Source: Trogon surrucura (lineage: Eukaryota; Chordata; Aves; Trogoniformes; Trogonidae). Taken from it: a stretch of 64,000 bases of DNA. Made by a program: the position numbers and the translations under genes. Below are positions 26,791 to 38,400 of the stretch, in pieces. Position 1 is the stretch's first letter. Each line of letters starts with the position of its first letter. The stretch spans positions 6,231,501 through 6,295,500 of the forward strand of contig CM036642.1 of the NCBI GenBank assembly GCA_020746105.1, in the 5' to 3' direction. The notes beneath the pieces were generated by a model. It did no database searches, was not told the origin of the DNA, and saw only the letters and a program-made list of their open reading frames with translations.

Positions 26791-27712
26791 TGGAGAACAA
26801 GAGCGAGTGAGCGAGACTGGCTGACACTTAAAGGGCTAGCAACTCCCTTATGTGCTGTGAAAATTAATCAGCGCTGTGGCTCACCATATTCCTCCAGGCT
26901 AGAGCAGAGCCCTCGAGAGGTGCGTGGGGAGGAGGCGGTGGAGGAGGGAGTAACTAACGTCTTGCGATGATAGGCCAAGCTGTGCACAAACGATCCCACT
27001 AACTAACTAGGAATGCCAGGGCGGGCTGTGCGATAGTGCTGTTTGTGCAGGCTGCTCTTGGTTGGGCGCTGCGGCGTGCCAGCCAGCCACTGGCTCAGCC
27101 TCGCCTCGCAGGGAGGGAGGCAGGTGCCGAGAAGTCCCTTTTGCAGGCAGGAAACTTGCTGGCGGTGGATGGCAAGCTGCAGCCTGCGCCTTGCAGTGAC
27201 TGCTGTCTTTCGGGGATTTCGGGTCTGACAAGTGTGCTTTGCTCTTTGCTTGTGTGCTGCTCTGGGTACGGTGTTTTGCCCTGACAGAGTGAGCACTTGG
27301 CTTTTGTCAACTGTATGTCTCCAGGCCTGCCTTGGGCAAGCCAGGAGCTCTTGTGGCACTGTGTAGAGATGCGGGGTTTGGTCTGGAACTGGTGTTTCCT
27401 GTCCCTGGGTGGCAGAAGAAATCTGTGTGCAGCATCTGGCCTGCATGTCCAGATGGGAGGAGCAGACCACGGGCCCAGTAACCTCTGCGTGCTGGGAGAT
27501 TTCTCTGCCTGTGTGTAGGAAAGGTTCTTGAGTGGGGGGTGTCACACAAAGCTCGTAGCAGGTGTAAACCATCAGAGACTAGTACCTCAACTTCCCTGAA
27601 CACGTGGTTTGCTCTCCTTTCCCCTGCTCCCCGAGAAGTAGAGAGGATGGTAAGGGCAGCAGGGGTCTCCACAACTCTTTGAGGTTACTGGCTGGGGTTG
27701 TGAGGAGGCTGT

Positions 27713-27753
27713 AGCAGAGGAGCATGGGGTCCTGCAGCAGAGGAGCATGCTTT
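27713..27753 (+). repeat. Short tandem duplication
   Basis: 'agcagaggagcatg' occurs twice, separated by about ten bases. Confidence 0.5.
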
Positions 27754-28451
27754 AGATGCTCTGGATGAAGCAAGCCAGGACTGGTTCTCATGACAATGTG
27801 CGTTTTTCTGCTCTGAGACTGCGTCCGAGGGTTTAGCGGTGAATGTCATTCAGGCTGGGAAGAGTCGACGTGTAAGCTGTGTCTGAAGGTCAGAGATGTC
27901 CTCTGCCCATTCCATTAGCCTCTGAGGTGAGGCTGGCTGATGTCCCACACTGCCTGTGCCATGTTGAAGAGGGCTGCTTGCTGCAAGTAGGAGGTACGCG
28001 CAGGCCAGGAGGGGTGCACCCTGCAGGTGCCAGGGTTGTCTGTTGAACTCTGAGGGTTGGCAACAGACATCCAGAACACGCAACGTGCTCAGGTACTGTG
28101 GACCGCATCCCAGTCATCTCTAATGCCCATGCGGAGCTCTGAGGGGAGGAATCCTGGCGTGAGGCTAAGAAGACTCTGCCAAGGCAAATAGGTCCTGCGC
28201 TCTGCCCTAACCACCCCTTCCCCTCAAGGCTCTGCCTCAGCCTGCGGGGCAATTCAGAAAGCTGAGCTGGGTCCGGAGCAGGAGAGCCTCACCCTACAAT
28301 CCCAGCAGGCCTGTGGTATGTTGCATCATCCTGCTGGGCTGGAAGCTGCCAGCGAAGTGGATGCTCTCTCACCCAGGGCCTTTGAGCAGGAGCCAGAATG
28401 GTCCCTCAGGCCCCTAGGAGAGACAGGGATTCCACTTAGCTGAGGGGTGCC

Positions 28452-28488
28452 TGCCCTTCACGGCTCTGCCCTTCACGGCTCTGCCCTC
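28452..28488 (+). repeat. 15-bp tandem repeat, about 2.4 copies
   Basis: The unit 'tgcccttcacggctc' occurs twice exactly and then breaks after seven further matching bases. Confidence 0.75.
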
Positions 28489-29077
28489 CCCTTGCAACCC
28501 ACCGCCGCCTCCTCTTCAGCTGCCTCAACCTTCTGAGTTGTTCCCTGCTCCATCCCAGCTTTCTCTTTACAGGCTTACGTCAAGACCATTTTCTGTCTGC
28601 CCAATCATCTTCTCTGTGTTTTGCAGAGCAGAGGGAACTTAGCAGCAGAAGGGGTCTCTGAAACCAGCAGGGCACCAGGTTTCTGTTTGGAGTCACAGAG
28701 CTGTCTGAGCTCTGGGAGTGCCTGCAAAATAGCTCTAAGGATCATTCCACTCACTGAAGGGCCAGACTGGCATGGAGTACCCTCTTCTTGTCATGGCCTT
28801 GGAAGCAAGGGCTCTTGTGTCCGTGGCTGTGCCCAGGAGCGCTGGCAAGCCTGCCATGCGTGCCTGAGAGGGACTTCACTGCTTGTCCACACGCAGTTAG
28901 CTGCGAAGCGGGGTCCTCTGCTCACAGGGGCCAGGGCTGATTCCTGGCACGAGTGGCTCTGGGTTATGCCTTGCCACAGGCTTTGCCTGGCCTGTGGTCA
29001 AGTGGCTGCCCCAATGCCCCTGGGCGCCGTGCCCACACGAGGGTCACTCTGCTCACCACTGCCCTCCTCTCTTGCAG

Positions 29078-29441
29078 GTTTCTGACCGAAGGGCCTGGGA
29101 GCTCCCTCCAGTGGTGCTGCGGGAAGCTTTAGCCAATCCAATGCACCCTGACAACAAACTGCCCAGCCATGGCAAGGCAGGCAGCAGCGGTGCCCCGGCC
29201 CAGCACCACAACGTGAGCCAAGCACCCACCTGCAACCTGGGCTCGAAGGGTGTGGGGGCAGGCAGCCATGGCAGCAAGGCCACTCAGATCTCCCCTGGCA
29301 ACTCTGGACTGAAAGCCAGCCAGAACACTGTCCCAAACTTCAGCTCCTTGAAGGGCAAGGTGAAACGGGAACGAAGCATCTCGGTGGACTCTGGAGAACA
29401 GCGAGAAGCCAGCACCCCTTCACAGGACGTGGAATCAAAAG
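29078..29441 (+). CDS. BCL9L: BCL9L first recognised coding exon
   Basis: The acceptor is ...cttgcag before 29078 and the donor is G|gtaata after 29441. Translation probably starts at 29141; the first 63 nt are leader, or coding if an upstream exon supplies an ATG. The residues just before the ATG (ALANP) resemble the human APAKP, which leaves the second option open. It encodes MHPDNKL through the basic KVKRERSIS segment. Confidence 0.88.
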
Positions 29442-32400
29442 GTAATACTCTCCTAACCCTTGCCTTGGCACGTCCTCCTTGCAGTTGCTCTAAGCGTCCT
29501 GACAGGACCTGGGATAGGAGCAGCTATGAGCATCTTGGTTTCTGCACTGTGGCTTCTGTCTGGGCTTGCCCTGGCTGCCTATGCATCTTTGCATCATGGC
29601 TCGTTGCATCCGTGGTTTTGGGACTGGAGTGGCTCCACACTGTCTTTACGTTTCCTAAACTTTTCGTTCCCTCAACTGTTTGTTACACTGAGATTCTGGG
29701 GGTTCGGTTTTCATGGACTACCAAGGCCAGATAAGCAGGAGCATGATTCACTGAAACTGCACCAAATGCTGCTGCTTTGTGACATGCAGACTTTCAACTT
29801 GGGACTAAGTTGAGTTGTTTTCTGACTTCTTGCTGTTGGCAAAGAGCTGCCTCTGTGGTGTTCTTGCAGCTGCCTGACGACTCGGTCGTGGTTAGCAAGG
29901 AGGTGCTGTGAGGGTCGCTGTCTGAACAGTTCTGTGGTTTCGTCAGCAATAGATGATTCTTATGTTACAGCACGTGGCTTCTGGAAAAAGGCTGAGTCAG
30001 TGCTTCCAAACCCTCTGGCTTCCCTGTCCTCATCAGCCTTCTATGTAGTCTCTTGTGTTCCAGTGAGCTCTGTGCTCGATGGCTGCATGGGTCACTTGAG
30101 CATTTTGCGGGAGGTTGTCGGAGGAGAAATCCTAGTGGTACCCTAGGTTCCAAGTGAGGTTCTCATCCAGTCCCCAAACTCAGAGATGCTGTTCTGGCTC
30201 TTAGCCCTACGCATTTGATTTCACAGCAAAAGCTGTGTTGCCTGACTGCCTTAGGCCAGAACCATTCCTTGAAAGAATGGGTAGAAGGTACCTGAACAGA
30301 ACTCCTGTCCCCAGGAAAGCTTTCTCCCCATTGCATTGGGGGGTTACTTGTAGACCACTGATCATAAACACTTGTAGCTTTATGCCAGTACTGTCTTGTA
30401 GCCCAGATTTCCATGGGAAAATTACTAAAATGGCGTGTTCAGGAATGCCTGGATCTCCTGTGTTCCTGCTGCTGCACACTGACAGGTCATGTGAATATGG
30501 CCTGGAAACCGCTAGATGATGTAAAAAAAAAAAGGAGGCCGGATGGTGTTATATTAGAGGTAAAGCACAGGACTGGAAGTTACCCATCCTGTGTTGGATT
30601 CCTTTCCCTGAGTCCCTGGGTGCCTCGAGGCAGGCCAGTTCCTCTCTGAGCTGCATCAGTCCCGTTGGAGAAATGGAGGGAGTATCCAAGCTTACAGAGG
30701 GCATAAAGGCCCCCGCCTGACTGAAGGCTGCAAAGGGTAGTCTGCCTCTTGTTCCTGTGAAGAATGTGAATGTGCTCTCCCGTTCAGTTTCCAGGTTTTA
30801 ATTGCTAAATCACAGATGCCTTAAATTCAGAGTAAATGCCCAAAGCTCTCGGATTTTGAACGGCACTTGGACGTGGTCCTGTGTTTGCAGACTCCTTTCA
30901 GGCAGTAAGAAATATGTCTCATTCTGAGCCACTAGCTCTCAGAGGGGAGTCTCACCAGGTCTGGCTGCAAAGATAAGGAGCCCAGACTGAGCAGATGCTT
31001 TGGGATCTCTACCAGGGCTGGGCAGATGTCGGTGTAAGGCTTCTCTCCCAGTCCATCCTGGCTGGGTTGGCAGTGCCAGCGCACAGCTCAGCAGGGCCCT
31101 GGTCTTCCCATCCCCTGCAAGGTGACCTCAGCTCTTCTGATGGTTCTGTCCCTTTGCAGGTGAGGTGGCTCCCCGTAGTAAGCGACGGTGCGTGCTGGAA
31201 AGGAAGCAGCCGTACAGCGGGGACGAATGGTGCTCTGGGCCAGACAGCGAGGAAGACGACAAGCCCATCAGCAGTGCACACAGTGAGTGTCTACCTCTTT
31301 AGCAACTCAGAAGCTTGAGCGAAGCCAGGTCCTTCCAGCAGCTCAGCAGGGAAGGTGGCACTGGCATTGGCGTTGCTGACTTAGCTGGGCGTGTGGCCTG
31401 TGCCAGGCTATCCACCCAGCTCTCCACAGCTCTGCTTTAAAGGCAACTGAGTCTAAAGAGGGTCTTGACAGTGGTTCGGGCAGGGCTGAGGTGGCCAAGG
31501 TGTGTACCATTTGGGGCAACAATCTGTAGGTCTCTCCTCTTTTCCAAAAGCATCAAAACTCTTTGATTTTTTTATATCTAGAATTCAGTTTACTTCCAAA
31601 TTGCAACAGGGAGAATTTGTGAGAGTACAGGGCAAGGTCCTGTGGGGCCCAAGGGCGCAGCTGATGGAGAACATGGAAGTGTGTAAAACCAAGTAGAGGG
31701 TGGCCTTTGCGCCTTGCTGGTGCACCGTAGCCATCCTCTCCAGGGTGTGCCATTGTGCTTCGCCACAGTCCACAGCCCTTGTGGGAAGGGGTAGGCCTGC
31801 TCTGAGATCTACCTAATTGGAGTATGTTCAAGGTGGGGCTGTCCGGAGGCAAAGGCTTTAGATAAGACAGCGCCTGTGTCCCCGCACCAGGCTTGCAGTA
31901 ATGTCTTTTCTGTCCCAGTGTCACCGTGCTCTGCGTGCTCCTGGTAATTGCAGCGCTCATTAATACTAATTAGGAATATTATTTTATAGCGGCTGACGGT
32001 TAATAGCCACCACTTCAGTGGACAGCATCCCTCCTTCCCCGCGGCCGGCGCGTCCCCCGGGCGGGCAGGGAGCGAGGGGGCGACGGCGGCCCTTCCGCGT
32101 CGGGGCAGCGGCCACCGGGCGGCGGGGACGGCCGGGCGCGTGCTGCCACCTGCCGGTGCCCCGGCGGGCACCGGTGCCTCCTCCGGCCCCCGGCTCGGTC
32201 CGTGCCCCGGCTGCTCCCTCCGCCCCTCCCGGTGCCGCCCGCGGTGCCGCACGGGCTCGGCTGCCGCAGCTCGTTCCTGTGCTCTGCAGATTGTAATGTA
32301 GCAGATCCTGCGATGTCCACGGCCTCGCAGCTTGGCCCAGGGTCCAACCCACTGCCGAACCTGAATGAGACTGGTTCTTCCAACGGTCCCCATGGTGCTG

Positions 32401-35400
32401 CCCCCGGCTTACGGTCAGACGCTGCAGGAGGCGGCGGCGGCGGAACAGGAAAGCAGCCTTCGCAGTTCGTTTACGTCTTTACAACACACCTGGCTAACAC
32501 GTAAGCACTAGATCCCATCCGTCCTCCACTGGTATAGGGCTGACCTGTCACACCTGCCTGCCGTGCGCTGCGTTCTGCAATACTTGCCGTTAAGTGTCCA
32601 TCTAGTCAGCATCTAATGAAAAGATTCATCCAAAGCAGTATGGACTGCTGTACTGATTCAGAAGTGTCTTAAAGGGCTGGATGTCATGGCGGTGCCCTGT
32701 AACACTTGGTGTTCTCCACTTGATTGCTTTCTTCTGTCCTGCACTGTCTCACTTGTGGGCTCTTAGCAAGGCTGTTCAGTTTTAGGGCTCTGCTATACCA
32801 CAGGTTCGGTGCAATAGATCCTCAGGTGTCTCTGTGACAGTCACGTTAGGGCAGCAGGCACAAGGCAAAGCCAAGTGCCCATCACAGGACGTGGGAAGAG
32901 GGAAATTCCAGGGCAAGCAATTACCGCTTGGAGAACCTCACTGGGACATGTGCAGAAGAGATGGGAGAACTGAGAATATCCCCCCTTCTCAGTGACCTCC
33001 AGAGATTTCTGTCTTCCCTCAAGGCAGAAGAGCAGAGGTGTCACCTGGGGCCTGGGATAGCTGGGATGGGGCTCAGTGCCTGTTGTCAAGCAGTTTGTGC
33101 TCTCTCCGCAGAGCTGCAGAAGCTGTCCTGCAGGGCCGAGCTGACTCCATTCTGGCCTACCATCAGCAGAATGTCCCGCGGGCAAAGCTAGACCAGGTAT
33201 GTCAGCTCTGAGCCATGCTAGTTTGTGTCGGCATGTGCTGGTGACCCTTCCCTTCACTTTCAATGTGGCCATTGTCCCCCAGCTCCTGGCTCAGCTGTGG
33301 AGGGAAAGGGTTGTCGGAATGCCCCTTCAGTGGAATGGGAAGCTGCTTTGCCATGGAACGTCCTCAGAGCGAGTCCTGGCTGCTGTCAGCTGTGCAAAGT
33401 TTGGGAAGGGGCATGGCATGTGGCCCCACGTGGGCACAGAGTACCTGTTTGCCTGTTTCCAGGACACGTAACATGGTCTGGGTCTTCCCCACGAGGATTG
33501 AAGGTGAACTGCTGCAGGAGCCTGGTTTTGGGATGGAGAGGTCTCCTTCGGGGTGCAGGGAAGAATGCCTACCCAAGGGTTTTCCTGCTTAGTTTGATTT
33601 CCCTTTTCTCTCCCAGGCACCAGCTCCTAAAGTGCTGGGGGTTGCTGAGCCACTTCCGATTAACCCTCCTGCTGCTAACACTCCACAGTCTCAGCCAGCG
33701 GCACCTCAAGCAAGTCAGCCGCAGACACAGCCTCCCCCGCCGCAGCCTCCACCTCCACCTCAGCCCATCAGTCAAGCGACTTTGCCTGCACCCAGCAGCC
33801 TGCCCCAGGAAGGGACAAGTGAAGATGTCCGGAGAGATCTGACTCCCAACTCTTTGGGGAACAACAGCAGCAGCAGCAACCAGCCTGGAAGCAACCACCC
33901 AAATACACCCACTGCATCTACCAACGCCATGCAGCCCGGGCAAGTGGACTCCTCTGCCACGTCCAGCTCCAGCCTCCTTGGGGAGGGCCCAGGTCCGGGG
34001 ATGCCAGGGAACGGGCAGGCAGGCCTGGGCCCCCGGAACCCCATGAACTCGGAAGGGCTCTCGAAGGAGCAGCTGGAGCACCGAGAGCGCTCTCTGCAGA
34101 CCCTGCGGGACATTGAGCGTCTGCTGCTGCGCAGTGGGGAGGCGGAGTCCTTCATGAAGTCCAGCCAAAATGCAGGTGAGGGCGGCACTGCCCCTCAGCC
34201 ACAGGCTGCCCCTGCCCAACCCCCTGCACCCCCTGCTAGCATGAAGAAGTACGAAGAGCCTCTGCAGTCCATGATCTCCCAGACCCAAAGCCTTGGTGGG
34301 CCCAGCCTGGAGCACGAGGTGCCCCACCATCCGGGTGCTGACATGGGACAGCAGATGAACATGATGATGCAGCGGCTGAACCAGGATAGCCTGACACCGG
34401 AGCAAGTGGCCTGGAGGAAGCTGCAGGAAGAGTACTATGAGGAAAAGCGACGGAAAGAGGAGCAGATCAGCATCCATGGCCGGCCCATGCAGGAGATCAT
34501 GATCCCGCAGTCCATGGGAAGCATGATGATGCGTGGGCCCCCGCCACCCTACCACAGCAAACCTGGAGAGCAGTGGCCACCAGGGATCGGCAACCAGCTG
34601 CGGGGACCCATAGATGTTCAGGACCCTATGCAGCTGCGGGGAGGGCCGCCCTTCCCAGGGCCACGGTTCCCTGGGAATCAAATGCAGAGAGTTTCTGGCT
34701 TTGGAGGGATGCAGAACATGCCCTTGGATGCTCTCGGGCCCATGAATGCCATGCAGAGGCCAGTCAGGCCCGGCATGGGATGGAGCGACGATATGCCTCC
34801 TATGGGAGGCCCCGGGAACTTTCCACAAGGCACCCTGCCCTACCCATCAGGGCAAGGGGACCCCGAAAGGTTCATGAATCCTCGTGCCAGGGAGGAGATC
34901 CTGCGACATCAACTGATGGAGAAACGCCCAGTGGCAATGCAGAGACCCATGGGGATGTCCAGCAACTCCATGAGCAGCCAAGGCATGGAAATGGAGAGAA
35001 TGATGCAGGCTCACAGGCAGATGGATCCATCCATGTTTGCTGGGCAGATAACAGGGGAGGGCCTGAGCAGTGGCCCGATGGGAATGGATTTTGCAGGTGC
35101 TCGGGGGATGCTGAGCCCCCCTATGAGTCAGTCTGGCCTTCGGGACATGGATGCACCTATGGGCCCTGGCAACCTCAACATGAACATGAATGTCAACATG
35201 AATATGAACATGAACCTTAATGTCCAGATGACACCGCAGCAGCAGATGATGATGTCGCAGAAGATGAGGGGGCCTGATATGATGGCCCACCAAGGCATGA
35301 GTCCTGAGGAGCTGGCCAGGGTGAGGGCCCAGAATGGCAATGGCAGTGCAATGCTGGGGGGGCCCCAGAAAATGATGATACCCTCCCAGTTCCCCAGCCA

Positions 35401-38400
35401 AGGGCAGCAAGGCTTCTCGAGCGGGCAGGGGCCTTACCCCAACATGCCCCAGGAGATGGGCAGCGGCTCGGACATGTTCAACCCTGAGCAGGGCACCATG
35501 CCCGTTGGCAGCATCAGTGGCACCACCAGGCTCAGCCATATCCCTTTGCCACCAGCCTCTAATCCCGCGCCCACGCAGGGAGGAAACCTGGCCAACATGC
35601 ACCCAGCACCTTCCCGGGGACTGGGCCGCCGACCCTCTGACCTCACCATCAACATCAGCCAGATGAACTCCCCCAGCATGGGTCACCTCAAGTCACCCAC
35701 CCTCAGCCAAGTGCACTCGCCACTGGTCACCTCCCCCTCTGCCAACCTCAAGTCCCCACAGACGCCCTCACAGATGGTCAGCATGCCACCTTCAAATCAG
35801 TCTGGACCCCTCAAGTCCCCCCAGGTGATGAGCTCCTCGCTGAATGTCCGGTCTCCAACTGGCTCTCCAAGCCGCCTGAAGTCCCCTTCTATGGCTGTTC
35901 CTTCCCCTGGTTGGGTGCCATCTCCTAAAGCCACCATGCCCAGCCCAGGAGTCAACCAGAGCAAGCAGACTCTCAGCATGAGCTCATCTACTTCCATGGG
36001 AGGACTGGATCAGGGTATGCCGGGTATCTTGTGTGCGTGTGTGCGTTTGGTTTGGGTGAGTGTGCAGACGGTGTTTCTCTCCAGCTTGCGCTCATAGCGG
36101 GGGGACGCTGGTGCCTGCACGTGCCCATACATCTCAGGGTGGGGCAGTATGAGTCTTTTTTCCCAGGAGTCCAAACAGGGCCTTGTCAGGTAGATGAGAG
36201 AATGAACAAAGCAACTTTTACTTCAACCCTGGCACACGCTCTGTGATACAGGCACCAAAAGGCGTGTCTGTGCTGGGTGGTTTGAAGTGAAAGTCCATCA
36301 CCCTTCTGGAGCGGGATCTCCGCATGAGCCTCCTCGGCATCTGGAGGGTGCTGAGCTGTGTCAGTTCTGCATTTTGCAGCTTCCTCTTGTCACTGCCATC
36401 AGAAGGAGACGATGGGGTCGCTGTCTGACGGGAGCACGCCACGATGTGCTAAACTGGTCTCTTTCTTGCTTGCAGGTTCTCTCCCTTCTGGCCCTCGGAG
36501 CAGCTCTTCCGCACCAGCCAGTAACACCTCTAGCACCATGAATCCCAACATGCCTTTTACTTCCTCTCCAGATCCATCCCCCTCCCAGAACCCCCTCTCG
36601 CTGATGATGTCCCAGATGTCCAAGTACGCCATGCCCAGCTCCACACCACTTTACCACAATGCCATCAAAACCATTGCCACCTCTGATGACGAGCTGCTGC
36701 CGGACAGGCCTATGCTGCCACCTGGAAGCATGTCAGGTACGTGCCTCTGGAGCTGAACTTATGAGGTGTCAGACCGTCTCATGGCTTCCAGCAGGCCTGT
36801 GGCACGCGATTGGAGAAACTGTTCTGCTGCTGACTACCATGTCATGTAGTTTAAATTCACTCTTGTTTGTGATAGGCTGCTCACTCCTCCACCCGGTGCC
36901 TAGGCTTGGGCGCGCTGTCCAGAAGGATGCGAGCCAGTCTGGCATTTCAGGCACCCTTCTTTCATGAGCTCTGGAAGTTTTTGGAACTACCTTTACCTCA
37001 TGTGGCTGTGGTGGCCCTGGGTTTTCATGGCTCCCGAAGTTTTCTTGGGCCCAGGATTTGCAAGCAGAGTTCTATAGCTCAGAGTCCTGGTGTTCTTGTG
37101 CAGCGGGACAGGGATGCTCTGAACCGGGTTTGGGAGTCTGGTGTTTTGAGTGGAGGCCAGGTGCCTGCACAGGCAAGGCTACGTCATAGCTTAGTTCTGA
37201 TTTCAGTAGGCAACAGCCCGATACGCTCCGCTAGCTGGTAGCACTGGTGAGGGCAGCTAGGCAAATGAGCGTTTTTCTTCACTTGGTGACCAGCCCCAAG
37301 GGGAATTCCAGCGTGCTGCACCACTTGATTTAAAGGTTTAAAGCTGTCTGATAAGTATTTTTGGCAGTTTTCAAAATGAAACATCAACTTCTTGACTCTT
37401 TCACTGCTGAGCAGTCACTTAGGTTAACCTCAGCCATCCAAATGCATTGGCGCCCTTCTAAGCCAAACCCCTCCGCAGGCACTGAGGGCTCTGCTGTACC
37501 AATGAGCACAGTCCTGTCCTGCAGAGCACGTGTGTTGGGCTGCCAACTCTTGTGCTTTTTTTTTCTCCTCACCACCCGAGGTTGTGTGGTTGCAAGAGCT
37601 TGCCAGCTAACCTTGCAGGCAGGTGGTGGTGAAGGGTCACTCCTCGGTGCCTTCCAGGTGTAGCTCTGGTGTAGGGATGTCCTGACATGCAGAGCCGGCT
37701 GGGACTCCAAAAATCAGTGGGCTGTGAACAACTACAAATCCAGAGTGCGACTGGATGAAGCTGAGATGTTCACAGACTTGGAGGGCTGCAGTCCAGGGCA
37801 CTTTTCCCTGACGTTGGTGCTTTGCAAAGCCCATCCTGAGGCGGCTTACTGAGCATCGTGCTGCATGCTTTGGACTTTTTGAGCAGGAGTGCTCGGCAGG
37901 CTTCCAGGGCATGGATTTTGCAGCCCTGAGAGGTCTGTGGATAGAATTAACTCTCCTCTCTTTTCCCTCTCCTTAGGTGTGACGGGGAATCAGCCAAATC
38001 AACTGCACTTGAACTCGGTGGGACCTGGATCCTCCCAGAGCCCCATGGGAATGAACCTGCCTGGGCAGCAACCCCTCTCCCACGAACCGCCCCCCACCTC
38101 CATGATGTCCTCCCCGAACCCACTGGGCTCCAACATTCCTATGCACCCGAGTGCACCAGGGGCGGGTGTGCCCCCCCAGAACCCTATGATGCTGCCCCCA
38201 GGGCCCCAGGACTCCTTGAACCAGCAGTGCGGCCCTGTGCCCAACAGTTCGCAGATGATTCCTTCCAACCAGCTCGTGTTCCCCCGCATGCAGCAGCCAC
38301 ACAACGCCATGCCGTCTCCCGCTGGAGGCATGCCCATGGCCCCTGGCGGCGGAGGCGGCCCTGGGATGCAGCAGCATTACCCACCAGGGATGCCCTTGCC

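Larger units (their letters stand above)
1..29077. other. BCL9L 5' flank and/or first intron; no coding exon recognised
   Basis: I see no exon with recognisable protein homology in these 29 kb. The many open frames are short, overlap on both strands, have biased Ser/Pro/Cys/Leu composition typical of translated GC-rich non-coding DNA, and lack convincing splice sites at their ends. The first recognisable BCL9L coding exon follows at 29078, so the stretch is probably upstream intron and/or 5' flank containing one or more non-coding 5' exons that I cannot place. UPK2, the human neighbour on this side, was looked for among the translated frames and not found. Local items (SINE relics, AT-rich block, repeats, motif clusters) are listed separately. 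Confidence 0.55.

Noticed and set aside
1..29077. UPK2, the human neighbour beyond BCL9L
   Set aside because: None of the translated frames in this stretch resembles uroplakin-2; it probably lies outside the window or is absent.
32202..32504. Open frame reading from the CpG island into BCL9L exon 3 in frame
   Set aside because: It opens with GTG, not ATG, and the upstream part is intron with a good acceptor. As a protein start it is unsupported; only the internal-promoter idea using the ATG at 32313 is kept.
33569..34828. 419-codon antisense open frame over the large BCL9L exon
   Set aside because: A shadow of BCL9L codon composition: His/Leu/Gly-rich, no homology, fully inside a confirmed coding exon.
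34573..35220. 215-codon +1-frame open reading over BCL9L
   Set aside because: Produced by the Met/Gln/Gly-rich coding sequence in another frame, including an HEHE-type run from the Asn-Met tract; no independent support.
34847..35686. 279-codon antisense open frame over BCL9L
   Set aside because: Same reason: composition shadow inside a coding exon.
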